DNA of 64,000 bases from SB15 sp964639245 (GTDB lineage Bacteria; Chloroflexota; Anaerolineae; Aggregatilineales; J027), in the NCBI GenBank assembly GCA_964639245.1, contig CAZXCU010000003.1:186001-250000 (forward strand), given 5' to 3'. The notes beneath the pieces were generated by a model that had not been told where the DNA came from, did not search any database, and saw only the letters and a program-made list of their open reading frames with translations. Below, piece after piece: positions 55,144 to 64,000 of the stretch. How positions within the stretch are numbered: the first letter of the stretch is position 1; each line of letters begins with the position of its first letter. The position numbers were made by a program, and so were the translations under genes.

Positions 55144-56204
55144 CCGAAAAACCCTCCCTAGATTTAAGCGGTTGGACATGCCCGGCTCCGCTTCGCAATT
55201 ATCCGACGGTGGTGCTGGGACATGGCAGTGGTGGCAAAATGACCCACGATTTAATTACCCATTTGTTTGCCCCGCTTTTGCAAAATGACCTGCTCCGTCA
55301 ATGGGGTGATTCAACACGGTTTGATTTGGCGGGGGCGCGGCTTGCCATGACCACCGACAGTTTTGTGATTCAGCCCTTGTTTTTCCCCGGTGGGAATATC
55401 GGGGAATTGGCGGTCAACGGGACAGTAAATGACCTCGCAATGAGTGGGGCAGTTCCCCTGTATCTGACAGCCGGATTCATCCTTGAAGAAGGGCTGCCGA
55501 TGGATGATCTGGGGCGCATCATGACAAGTTTTGCGGAGGCGGCCCGCGCTGCGAAGGTGCAGATCATCGCGGCGGATACGAAGGTGGTCAACAAAGGACA
55601 CGGTGACGGGTTGTATATCAACACGACAGGCATCGGACTGATTCCCGATGGGGTAGAAATTGCGGCAACCCGCGCTCAAGTCGGGGATGTGGTGCTGGTC
55701 AGCGGCAGTTTGGGCGATCATGGCATGGCAATCATGTCAGTGCGGGAGGGCTTGGCCTTTGACACCGTGATTACCAGCGATACGGCCTCTTTGTATCCGC
55801 TTGTCCAAACCATGCTGGCGGTGACACCCGATATTCACTGTCTGCGGGATGCCACACGCGGCGGCTTGGCGGCGGTGCTAAACGAACTGGCGGGCGCTTC
55901 GCAGGTGGGGATAGAATTTGATGAAGCGGCGGTTCCCGTGAATGGGGCGGTGCAAAGTGCCTGTGAGATGCTCGGCTTAGACCCATTTTACGTGGCGAAC
56001 GAAGGCAAATTGGTGGCGATTGTGCCGCCGACTCATGCTGATTCCCTCTTAACTGTGATGCAACACACCCCGCTTGGCGCACAGGCGGCGGTGATTGGGC
56101 GGGTGGTGGCGGAACATCCCGGCGTGGTGCTGACCCGTACCCGGATTGGTGCAAAACGGGTGGTGGATTTACCGACGGGGGAACTGCTGCCCCGGATTTG
56201 TTAG
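55140..56204 (+). CDS. hypE: Hydrogenase maturation protein HypE
   Basis: 354 aa, PurM/AIR-synthase fold. Dehydrates the C-terminal thiocarboxamide to thiocyanate using ATP. VLGHGSGGKMTHDLI, TTDSFVIQPLFFPGGNIGELAVNGTVNDLAMSGA, DTKVVNKGHGDGLYINTTGIG and RDATRGGLAAVLNELA are characteristic, and the protein ends in PRIC, the C-terminal Cys that carries the carbamoyl group. ATG overlaps the hypD stop by 4 bases. It completes the hyp set. Confidence 0.96.
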   Translation: MTEKPSLDLSGWTCPAPLRNYPTVVLGHGSGGKMTHDLITHLFAPLLQNDLLRQWGDSTRFDLAGARLAMTTDSFVIQPLFFPGGNIGELAVNGTVNDLAMSGAVPLYLTAGFILEEGLPMDDLGRIMTSFAEAARAAKVQIIAADTKVVNKGHGDGLYINTTGIGLIPDGVEIAATRAQVGDVVLVSGSLGDHGMAIMSVREGLAFDTVITSDTASLYPLVQTMLAVTPDIHCLRDATRGGLAAVLNELAGASQVGIEFDEAAVPVNGAVQSACEMLGLDPFYVANEGKLVAIVPPTHADSLLTVMQHTPLGAQAAVIGRVVAEHPGVVLTRTRIGAKRVVDLPTGELLPRIC

Positions 56205-56235
56205 AAAACATTTTTTGAGCATAGAGGATTTTACA

Positions 56236-57078
56236 ATGAAAAAATTTATTTCAACGAATGCGATACAACTTCATTATCTGGATTATGACGGGGATGGCGA
56301 AACGCTGCTCCTCATGCACGGGCTGACCGCCAACGCTCACTCCTTTGACGGACTCGCGCAGGCGGGATTGCAACAACAGACACATTTTTTGTCGGTGGAT
56401 TTGCGCGGACGGGGTTTGAGCGACCAACCCATGACCGGTTACACAATGGCTGATCATGCCCGCGATATCGTGGGGATGCTGGATGCGCTGGGGTTGGAAC
56501 AGGTGACGCTGGGGGGGCATTCTTTTGGCAGGCTGCTGACGCTGTATATTGCGGCGCATTACCCCGCACGGGTGAAAAAGATGGTTTTGATGGACGCGGG
56601 CATTTTGCATCCCCAAGTGCGTGACCTGATTAAACCCTCGCTGGCACGGCTGGAACTGGAAGTGCCAACATGGGAGGTGTATTTAAACACCGTGAAAAAT
56701 TCCGCCTATTTTCATGACGGATTCTGGGATGCTGGCCTTGAAAATTATTATCGTGCCGACGTGGAAATGCTGCCCAACGGGGCGGTGCGTTCGCGCTGCA
56801 AACCACATAATATCGCGGAAGCAGTGGAGGGTGTGTTGAGCCTTGATTGGCCTGCGGTGATGTCCCGCGTCGAACAACCCGCGATTCTACTGCGTGCGCC
56901 GGAAGGAGTCGGGCCTGCGGGAACGCCGCCAATTATTACCGAAGAAGGCGCACAGCAAACGCGGCAGCATCTTAAAAATTGTGTGTACCAAGAAGTGACG
57001 GGCAACCACATCACGATGTTGTTTGGCAAACATGCCCCCAACACAGCACAGGCGATTCTGGGATTTTTGGAAAGGTGA
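56236..57078 (+). CDS. Alpha/beta hydrolase
   Basis: 280 aa. Oxyanion-side LLLMHGLTANAHSFDGLAQ, LRGRGLSDQPMTGYTMADHARDI, nucleophile elbow GGHSFGRLLTLY (Ser in GxSxG) and a C-terminal GNHITMLFG with the catalytic His. ATG 56236 gives the natural N-terminus; the frame upstream overlaps hypE. It is 31 bases after hypE and may be co-transcribed, but nothing ties it to hydrogenase maturation. Substrate unknown (esterase, haloperoxidase-like or C-C hydrolase all possible). Confidence 0.9.
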   Translation: MKKFISTNAIQLHYLDYDGDGETLLLMHGLTANAHSFDGLAQAGLQQQTHFLSVDLRGRGLSDQPMTGYTMADHARDIVGMLDALGLEQVTLGGHSFGRLLTLYIAAHYPARVKKMVLMDAGILHPQVRDLIKPSLARLELEVPTWEVYLNTVKNSAYFHDGFWDAGLENYYRADVEMLPNGAVRSRCKPHNIAEAVEGVLSLDWPAVMSRVEQPAILLRAPEGVGPAGTPPIITEEGAQQTRQHLKNCVYQEVTGNHITMLFGKHAPNTAQAILGFLER

Positions 57079-57118
57079 GGGGCATGAAAGCCGCGAAGTG
57101 AACCCGCCGTTCTTAAAC

Positions 57119-58231
57119 TCATGGGCTAGGCAGGCGCACCCGAAATTGTGACCCCTGCCCCACTTGGCTGGTGACATCAATTTCGCCCCCGCACAGGTCA
57201 ACCGCTTCTTTGACAATCGCCAACCCCAAACCCGTACCTTGCAAATTTTTGGCGTTGGTCGCCCGAAAAAACGGGGTAAACAGGGAGGACATCGCCTCGT
57301 CGGGGATGCCGATGCCGTTGTCCTGCACCAGCAAGACAATTTCGCCCTCCCCGCCAGCGATTTTGACTTTGACTTCGCCCCCGTCCGGCGAATATTTGAT
57401 GGCGTTGGAAATCAGGTTGGCGGTCATCTGACGGAGCAGTTTGGGGTCTAACTTCACACGCTTCTGGACGGAAGACTCGAACCGAATCTGGCAGGTCTCA
57501 CCTTTGATGGCACGAAATTCATCCACGATATTTTCAACCTGCGCGGTCAAATCGAGATTTTCGGGGTTGGCTTCAAATCGTCCGCTTTCCATTTCGGCAA
57601 CCACCAGCATATCATCCAGCATTTGCATCAGTTGTTCTACCGAAGATACAATCCGCGATAATTTGTTTTGTCGCTGGTCAGAGTCCATCCGATCCTCATA
57701 TTTTTGCATCAAGGTTGCAGAGGAAAGAATCACGGCAAGGGGATTGCGAAAATCGTGGGAGAACATGGCAACCAAGCGCGATTTGACGAGGCGTTTGGCG
57801 CGTTCTTCCTCCAAGACTTTATCCAGCGTGTCAAGTTGTTGATTTACATACTCTTTTTGCTGCGATTGTTTTTGCAGGCGGGCGCGAATCGCACTGAGGA
57901 CTTCGGTATGGGTGAACGGTTTGGTCAGGTAATCGTCTGCGCCCATCTCCATGCCAGCGCGGTATGCGTCGTGGGTATCGTGGGCGGTTAAAAAGATGAA
58001 CGGGATATGGCTCAAGACCGGGTTCGAGCGCACCTCCAATAGAACATTATAGCCGTCCATTTCGGGCATATTAATATCCGAAATAATCAGGTCAGGATAT
58101 TCACGTTCAGCGGCTTCTAAGCCCAAGCGTCCGTTGGCAGCCCCCACCACCTCGTAACCTTCAAACATGAGCCAATCCATGACTTCCTCACGGATTTGAT
58201 CTTCGTCTTCAATCATCAAAATTTTTGCCAT
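57119..58231 (-). CDS. Receiver-histidine kinase fusion (REC-HisKA-HATPase)
   Basis: 370 aa, soluble. N-terminal receiver: MIEDEDQ pocket, D52 in IISDINMPEMDG, Thr in FLTAHDTHD, Lys in YLTKPF. A coiled-coil (about 115-150) leads to HisKA with H159 in FSHDFRNPLAVILSSATLM, and the ATPase shows NLISNAIKYSP, DNGIGIP and GTGLGLAI. The receiver thus controls the kinase, unlike hybrid kinases with C-terminal receivers. It starts 6 bases after the stop of the giant PAS kinase, which is its likely phosphodonor. Confidence 0.94.
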   Translation of the reverse strand: MAKILMIEDEDQIREEVMDWLMFEGYEVVGAANGRLGLEAAEREYPDLIISDINMPEMDGYNVLLEVRSNPVLSHIPFIFLTAHDTHDAYRAGMEMGADDYLTKPFTHTEVLSAIRARLQKQSQQKEYVNQQLDTLDKVLEEERAKRLVKSRLVAMFSHDFRNPLAVILSSATLMQKYEDRMDSDQRQNKLSRIVSSVEQLMQMLDDMLVVAEMESGRFEANPENLDLTAQVENIVDEFRAIKGETCQIRFESSVQKRVKLDPKLLRQMTANLISNAIKYSPDGGEVKVKIAGGEGEIVLLVQDNGIGIPDEAMSSLFTPFFRATNAKNLQGTGLGLAIVKEAVDLCGGEIDVTSQVGQGSQFRVRLPSP

Positions 58232-58237
58232 ATGGCG

Positions 58238-61200
58238 CTACCCTCTTCCTTTTGGCAATCTTACGATAAATTTTGTACCCAAGTCAACTTGACTCTCCGG
58301 TGCAATCGTCCCTTGATGCAGGTCAACGGCCTGTTTTGCGATGCTCAACCCCAAGCCTGTTCCCGAAATGGTGCCAACATTGGTTGCACGGTGGAAGGGT
58401 TCAAAAAGATGCTTGAGATCATCGGGGGGAATGCCAATTCCTTGGTCTTGGATGGTCAAAGTCACTTGGGATTCTGTGTCCGTTATATCTAAGAAAACCG
58501 GCTTTTCTTTGCCAGAATATTTGAGCGCGTTAGAAATGAGATTGCTGAGGATATGGCGCATCAGCCGTTCATCAAAGTTAAAGATAAGCGGGGTTGTGGG
58601 ACAGGTGTAGCGGATGCGCCCTTGAGTGTCGGCCTGACTGTCGAATTCTTCGATGATTTGCAGGCAGAGAGCATCCAGATCACCGTCGGTGGGTTTAAAT
58701 TCCACCCGTCCGGCTTGAATACGGGCAAGTTGCAGCACATCATCCATGATATTTTTCATGTAGTTTACCTGCTGACGAATTTTATCCAGCCGCAGGTTGA
58801 TTTGTTCGGTATTCATTTTGTCCCGATAAATGGTCAGGGTTTCGGTGGTAGCAAGAATGGTGGCAAGCGGAGTCCGAAATTCGTGGGAGGCCATCGAGAC
58901 AAAGCGCGATTTGAGTTCGCCCAGTTCTTTTTCGTGGGCAAGTGCTTGTTTGAGCGATTCTTCGGCCTGTTTGCGCTGGGTGACATCAATAATAAAGATC
59001 ATCACCATGTTGTTGGGAGTCATATCAATATGGCTGAGTTGAATATCAGCGGGAAAGACGCTGCCATCTTTGCGGCGGGCAGCAAGCTCCATCAGACCAT
59101 GTTTACGATTAATACCCGTTTTGAGGAAGTCCTTGCGGTTGCTGATGTGTTTGGTTCGGAGATCATTGGGGACAAGAATTTCAATGGCTTGCCCGATGAG
59201 TTCGGCACGAGTATAGCCAAAGCGATTTTCGACCTCTTTGTTGACCAAAATGATGAGACCGTTCTGGTCAGTGATGACAGTTGCGATGGGAGCCGATTCG
59301 ATGAGTTGGCGGAATTTTTCTTCACTTTCCCGCAGGGCATCTTCGGAATTTTTGCGTTCGGTGATGTCATGGATCACACCGATGACTTCAATTGGCTTAC
59401 CCTGCTCATCTCGAACAATGGTATTGGTCACATCGACCCAGATAAAGTGACCATCTTTGTGCTGCATCCGCTGGGTGATATTAAAGAATGCTGCGCCCGA
59501 TGTGAGGGCTTCCCACATTACTTCTTGCCGTTTTTGACGGTCATCGGGGTGGATAACTTCAATCACCAGTCGTCCGATGAGTTCTTCAGGGTGATACCCT
59601 AACAAATCGTAGATTGACGGGGTGACGAAGGTACGGAGGCCATCGGGGGTAAATTTGACAATCACATCTTTAACATTTTCCGCCAGCAGACGGTAGCGTG
59701 ATTCACTTTCGCGTAGGGCAAATTCCGCCCGTTTACGTGCCAACAGCGAGCCAATGGTGAGGGCGTAGAGCGCCAGAATATCCAGTTTAGCCTGACTTAT
59801 GGGGTGGTGAGACACCGCATTATCGACGGCTAGCCAACCGAGCAGTTCGCCATTCCAGAGGGCCGCCGCCGCATTCTGGCCTGTGCCGATGGGTTCAAAA
59901 TTGGCAAAGAGTTCAGCCTTTTCATGGAAGGCAAAACGCTCTGTCCGTTCAACGGATTTCTGGAGGATGCCCGTCAGTTGGCTGGGTTGAAAGCGCAGAT
60001 GGTGTTCCGCCGCCAAATTCCCCTCTTTGTCTGTGCCATACGTACCAACCACCTCGCCGGTGATGGGGTCATACAGCAGCAGCCCCATGCGCTCAAAGCC
60101 AAAATGAGTCAGCCCCAGTTCAACCGTTTGTTTATAAAATTCATCCAGAGTCTGGCTGCGGGCAATTTCAATGCTCATCTGGTGGAGCGATTTGAGGTAG
60201 AACTGCATTTCTAACTCGGTGAGGTGTTTTTGCTCGAGCGCTTCTTCGGAGAGTTTGCGTTCGGTGATGTCCGTAAAGGTCGCCACCACCGCATAGGGAA
60301 TCGGGTCGTCGGGGGTGGTGAGCGGTTGGGAATTAATCAGAATCCATGTCAGCGCCCCATCTGGTTTATGCACCCCCATGATTACATTGGACTGCGGTTG
60401 TCCGGTTTGGAGTGTGAGCATGGCGGGGTGGGTTTCGCCGGGAAAGGGCGAGCCATCGGGATGAATGGCCTGCCAGCGCGGGTCAATCGAGGTGCGCCCC
60501 ATCATCTGGTCGGCAGAGAGACCAAGAATCTGTTCGGCGGCGGCATTACACAAACGAATCGCGCCCGATTTTTCCTGTACGACAATGCCTTCGGACATGG
60601 CGGCAAGCGTGGTGCGGTAACGTTCTTCACTTTCGCGGATGGCGGCTTCTTGGGCTTTGCGTTCGCTGATGTCGCGGGTGATGCCAACCAAGCCGATGAT
60701 TTCGCCGTTGAGGTTGCGAAGCGGGACTTTGCTGGTCATCGCCCAGATTTCCTGCCCGTGTTGACCCAACGAGCGTTCTTCGATATTGACGACAGATTTT
60801 TGCGTGTGCAAGAGCATTTTTTCATCATAATAGAAATTTGCTGCCATTGCTTCCGGGAAAAAATCGAAGTCCGTTTTGCCCACCGCCTCACTTGGCGTGC
60901 TAAGTTTCAATGCGGCGGCATGGGCAGCGTTGTTTAGCACCATCCGATGCTGAATATCTTTAATATAGATGTAATCGGGGATGGCATCAATGAGGGTACG
61001 CAGCAGGTTACGTTCTTCCGCAATTGCTTGCTGGGCTTGTTTGCGTTCGGTAATGTCCCGGATGATGCACACCAGATTAAAAACGGAGTGATTCGAACGG
61101 TTGACCGGGGCAATACTAATTTCGACATCAAAGGGTGTGCCGTCGGTACGTTGGGCGCGAACCTCTAGGTGCTGATTTTGATGGGTTGCCGCTACATCCT

Positions 61201-64000
61201 GAATGGTTTTTTCAAGCGCTGCGGTGTTTTCTGGGGCAAAAAACGCCGACAGTTCCGCGCCAAAATAGCTATTTTCGTCCACCCCAAACATCGAATCGAA
61301 GGCGTAGTTGGCCTGCTGGATACCACGATGAATGTCCAGCAGCAGGATGCCGTCGCCACTATGGTTAAAAATAGCTTCAATCCGATTTTTGACTTTTTCC
61401 AGTTCGGCGGTGCGTTCGATGACCCGATGTTCGAGCGAATCGTGGGCTTCTTGCAGGGCTTTTTTAGCGCGTTCTTTTTCGGTAATGTCGGTGACGATAG
61501 AGTACAGGCGCTGCCGCCCCTCGATTTCGATGGGGCCGGTAAAAACTTCAACATCACAGGGGTTGCCGTTGGCGCTGCGATGGATGAACTGGCAGGAGAG
61601 CATTTCCTGCGTGGCAGCTTTTGCCATTTTTGCCTTGACTTCGTGGATGGGCGACAGGTTGATGTCAAAAATGGACAGGGTTTTGAGCGTCTCCACCGTG
61701 TAGCCATAAAACTGGGCGGCGGCAGGATTCGCGTCGAGGATGTGGCCTGCGCCGGGGTCAAGAATCAACTTGGGTAAGCCGTGCAGTTCAAACATCTGGC
61801 GGTAGCGCTGTTCACTTCTGCGGAGCGCTTCTTCAGCCTGTTTCTGACGGGTGATGTCGAACCCCACACATTGAATTTCTTTGACTTCGCCATTTTTATC
61901 TTGAATGGCAATGAATTCCCAGATTGTCCAGAGATGCCCGCCGTATGCTGTTTGTTTGCGGATTTCGACCTGCACCGGACTGCCCACGTTATTTAAACAA
62001 TAGGCGACAGCTTCCTCTACTTTGTAATGGTCTTCAGGCAGCACCATCGCTAAGGATGACATGCCAATCAGCGAGGGGGCAAACCAGCCGAATTTTTCTT
62101 CATAGCGCCGATTGCAATACGAAAATTTGCCTTCCATATCCACCCGGACGTTAAAGGCGGTTTGTGAATCGACCAGTGAACGGAGATAGGTTTCGCTTTG
62201 CAGGAGGGCATCTTCGGCGCGTTTTCGTTCGGTGATGTCCCGCCCGACCCCCTGATATTCGATGATTTTGCCGTCTGCATCAAACAAGGCTCGGTCTTTC
62301 CATTCTGTCCAGCGCACGCTGCCATCGGCTTGAATCGACTGATGAACGGAAATGGCAACGGGGTTTTCGCGGGTCAGTGAACGCAGATGCGCCCATACCT
62401 GCGCGTGTTCTTCGGGCGGGATTTTGTCGAGAATGGATTTGCCGACGATTTCATCCGGTGAAACGCCATAATTTTTGCAGTAAGCCACGTTGCCAAACTT
62501 CAGCCTTAAATGGGCATCGTAGCGGCAAACCATTTCGGTCTGGTTTTCTACAACATTGCGGTAACGTTCTTCGCTGGTACTGAGTGCCAGTTCCGCTTCT
62601 TTTTGGCTGGTAATTTCACTAGCATGGATAAAAGCGGCGTAGGGTTTGCCCTTGCCATCCCGCACGGGTTGAATACTGGTTCTGAACCAGCAGGCTTTTC
62701 CGTTGATGGTGACTTCGGGTTCCAGCACCATGCCGGTTTCTTGAGCAATAACCTGCTGCACATCGCGCAAAATCTGGTTGGCTTGGTCGGGCGGGAAAAG
62801 TTCATGGACAGTTTTGCCCACCAGCGCATCTGGCGGAACCCCATATGGGAAGGCGGAGATGCTGTTTAAATACAGATAGCGTCCGTCAGCATCAACCATC
62901 GAAATGGCGGCATCGGAACTTTCGATGAGGCTGCGGTATTTTTCTTCGCTGGTTTTGAGCGAGACTTGATTTTGATGAATTTCGGTAATATCACGGCTAA
63001 TGATAAGCACTTCGTTGCTGTTTTCGATGGGGGCAAACCGCGCTTCATAGCGCCCCACCTGCCCAGAAGGAGTCGGCAGTTCATATTCTAAAATTGCCAT
63101 TTGCCCGGTGATTTTAACCTGCTGGACAGTTTGCCAGACCTCTGTGACCAGCGCGACTGGGGCGTAGGGGCTATTAAAAAAGTCGCGGATATTTTTACCC
63201 ACGATTTGCTCTTTGGGGATAATAGTCGATACCCCGCCTTGAAAATCGAGCATCGTGCCATCCTCATCCATGTGTAGGATGATGTCTGGGATACTGGTGA
63301 GGATGGTTTTTAGCTGGGCTTCACGGGCATGGAGGGCATCCGTCGCTTGCTTGAGGTCGGTGATATCGACGGCAATCGTAAAATTGTACAGTTCATTATC
63401 GATGGTCAGTAAATCGGCATAGAGCAAAACGGGCAGAGGCGTGCCATCTTTGGTGTAAATGACCGCTTCTTCGCCGCGAATATAGCCCTGCGTTTTAAGT
63501 TTTTCGATGGTGGTAGCGCGGAATTTTTCGTCAAGGCGCACCACCTCAGAGGCACGTTTGCCAATGACTTCTTCGGGCGTAAACCCTAATTTCTCACAAA
63601 AGGCCGGGTTGACTTCCACATAGTGTCCGTTGGCGACTTTGCTGAGGCCAGCGATAGCAGGGTTGGCTTGGAAAATGGCGGCGAATTTTTCTTCGGAGCG
63701 TTTGAGGGCGGAAATGTCTTTGCTGACCCCAAACAGGGCGGGTTGTCCATTCCAGACTCCCTGTGTGACAGAGGTTTCGACAGGAATCTGGTGTCCCTCT
63801 TTGGTTTGCAAGGGAACAAGGCAATCATCTTTGGTGTCTTGCAGCATTTCACTGATAATCTGGCGGGCTTCCTCACGGCGGTCTGGGGGATGCACCATTA
63901 TAATAGATTGGTGCAACAATTCCGCTTGGGTATAGCCTAAACGTTGAATAGCAGTTCGATTAACCTCTTGAATATTGCCCTGCATATCCAGCACAAAGAG
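58238..64000 (-). CDS. Giant multi-PAS/GAF histidine kinase, 5' end outside the window
   Basis: At least 1920 residues with the frame open to the window edge. I count 12 PAS domains in the visible part, ten before and two after a GAF domain (about 1330-1500), most joined by SE(E/Q)(R/K)YR...DITERK linkers of about 125 residues. HisKA has MASHEFRTPLATILATTETL and the ATPase NLISNALKYSG, DQGIGIP and GTGLGLSI, so catalytic motifs are intact. No membrane helix is visible. PAS units diverge in their cores, so several different ligands or cofactors are possible. It is followed by the receiver-kinase gene after 6 bases. Confidence 0.94.
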   Translation of the reverse strand, partial: LFVLDMQGNIQEVNRTAIQRLGYTQAELLHQSIIMVHPPDRREEARQIISEMLQDTKDDCLVPLQTKEGHQIPVETSVTQGVWNGQPALFGVSKDISALKRSEEKFAAIFQANPAIAGLSKVANGHYVEVNPAFCEKLGFTPEEVIGKRASEVVRLDEKFRATTIEKLKTQGYIRGEEAVIYTKDGTPLPVLLYADLLTIDNELYNFTIAVDITDLKQATDALHAREAQLKTILTSIPDIILHMDEDGTMLDFQGGVSTIIPKEQIVGKNIRDFFNSPYAPVALVTEVWQTVQQVKITGQMAILEYELPTPSGQVGRYEARFAPIENSNEVLIISRDITEIHQNQVSLKTSEEKYRSLIESSDAAISMVDADGRYLYLNSISAFPYGVPPDALVGKTVHELFPPDQANQILRDVQQVIAQETGMVLEPEVTINGKACWFRTSIQPVRDGKGKPYAAFIHASEITSQKEAELALSTSEERYRNVVENQTEMVCRYDAHLRLKFGNVAYCKNYGVSPDEIVGKSILDKIPPEEHAQVWAHLRSLTRENPVAISVHQSIQADGSVRWTEWKDRALFDADGKIIEYQGVGRDITERKRAEDALLQSETYLRSLVDSQTAFNVRVDMEGKFSYCNRRYEEKFGWFAPSLIGMSSLAMVLPEDHYKVEEAVAYCLNNVGSPVQVEIRKQTAYGGHLWTIWEFIAIQDKNGEVKEIQCVGFDITRQKQAEEALRRSEQRYRQMFELHGLPKLILDPGAGHILDANPAAAQFYGYTVETLKTLSIFDINLSPIHEVKAKMAKAATQEMLSCQFIHRSANGNPCDVEVFTGPIEIEGRQRLYSIVTDITEKERAKKALQEAHDSLEHRVIERTAELEKVKNRIEAIFNHSGDGILLLDIHRGIQQANYAFDSMFGVDENSYFGAELSAFFAPENTAALEKTIQDVAATHQNQHLEVRAQRTDGTPFDVEISIAPVNRSNHSVFNLVCIIRDITERKQAQQAIAEERNLLRTLIDAIPDYIYIKDIQHRMVLNNAAHAAALKLSTPSEAVGKTDFDFFPEAMAANFYYDEKMLLHTQKSVVNIEERSLGQHGQEIWAMTSKVPLRNLNGEIIGLVGITRDISERKAQEAAIRESEERYRTTLAAMSEGIVVQEKSGAIRLCNAAAEQILGLSADQMMGRTSIDPRWQAIHPDGSPFPGETHPAMLTLQTGQPQSNVIMGVHKPDGALTWILINSQPLTTPDDPIPYAVVATFTDITERKLSEEALEQKHLTELEMQFYLKSLHQMSIEIARSQTLDEFYKQTVELGLTHFGFERMGLLLYDPITGEVVGTYGTDKEGNLAAEHHLRFQPSQLTGILQKSVERTERFAFHEKAELFANFEPIGTGQNAAAALWNGELLGWLAVDNAVSHHPISQAKLDILALYALTIGSLLARKRAEFALRESESRYRLLAENVKDVIVKFTPDGLRTFVTPSIYDLLGYHPEELIGRLVIEVIHPDDRQKRQEVMWEALTSGAAFFNITQRMQHKDGHFIWVDVTNTIVRDEQGKPIEVIGVIHDITERKNSEDALRESEEKFRQLIESAPIATVITDQNGLIILVNKEVENRFGYTRAELIGQAIEILVPNDLRTKHISNRKDFLKTGINRKHGLMELAARRKDGSVFPADIQLSHIDMTPNNMVMIFIIDVTQRKQAEESLKQALAHEKELGELKSRFVSMASHEFRTPLATILATTETLTIYRDKMNTEQINLRLDKIRQQVNYMKNIMDDVLQLARIQAGRVEFKPTDGDLDALCLQIIEEFDSQADTQGRIRYTCPTTPLIFNFDERLMRHILSNLISNALKYSGKEKPVFLDITDTESQVTLTIQDQGIGIPPDDLKHLFEPFHRATNVGTISGTGLGLSIAKQAVDLHQGTIAPESQVDLGTKFIVRLPKGRG

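Overview
The window reads as a chromosomal segment of a moderately GC-rich bacterium, most likely a Chloroflexota (Anaerolineae-like) lineage. That assignment is inference: it rests on overall style (three Uma2-type genes, many PAS/GAF hybrid kinases, secreted proteins with Thr/Pro-rich linkers, weakly clustered metabolism, several families of small palindromic repeats) and not on a phylogenetic marker. Both window edges cut through very large PAS-containing histidine kinases.

Layout. 1-5.9 kb: a PAS/GAF histidine kinase followed by two stand-alone receivers and a STAS-like protein, then an ECF sigma factor with a membrane anti-sigma-like partner carrying LysM and SAF-like domains, and a second STAS-like gene. 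5.9-13.9 kb: an Lrp/AsnC regulator divergent from a DUF3291 gene, a five-copy 34-bp tandem repeat, an SRPBCC-PDZ-DinB fusion, TatA (56 aa), GAPDH, homoserine dehydrogenase, two Uma2 genes, a secreted protein and an SDR. 14.0-14.2 kb: a stand-alone promoter-to-terminator transcript containing a perfect Shine-Dalgarno and a 10-codon ORF. 14.2-33.1 kb: mostly single genes (beta-propeller, Gfo/Idh/MocA, GH13, TetR plus DUF4386, AIM24, patatin, thioredoxin fusion, GH5, AlaX, GT39, methyltransferase/GT2 pair, quinone oxidoreductase, Imm17-like), with a toxin-antitoxin pair whose toxin has an internal deletion. 33.2-33.5 kb: an initiator tRNA-fMet(CAT) gene interrupted by a 244-nt group I intron. 33.6-40.5 kb: a glycosyltransferase, an aldo/keto reductase, Uma2 and VOC genes, two inverted-repeat mobile-like elements, and 2-oxoacid dehydrogenase E1 beta/alpha.

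40.7-46.6 kb is the most striking locus: a sulfur-assimilation operon (4Fe-4S APS/PAPS reductase, CbiX-type chelatase, SUMT, siroheme sulfite/nitrite reductase, unknown) preceded by a consensus promoter, a 28-codon leader ORF with three consecutive Cys-Cys pairs, and mutually exclusive RNA helices ending in an intrinsic terminator. This is a complete ribosome-mediated, cysteine-sensing transcription attenuator. The operon makes its own siroheme precursors and reduces activated sulfate to sulfide, so cysteine supply would feed back on transcription.

46.8-50.0 kb: a PhnD-like lipoprotein with a HAMP histidine kinase and two receivers, a second version of the kinase-receiver-receiver module at the left end. 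50.2-56.2 kb: a complete hypA-C-B-F-D-E set for [NiFe]-hydrogenase maturation with no hydrogenase structural gene in view; hypF carries an in-frame copy of one of the dispersed palindromic repeats. 56.2-64 kb: an alpha/beta hydrolase, then on the minus strand a kinase with at least 12 PAS domains and one GAF, followed by a receiver-kinase fusion.
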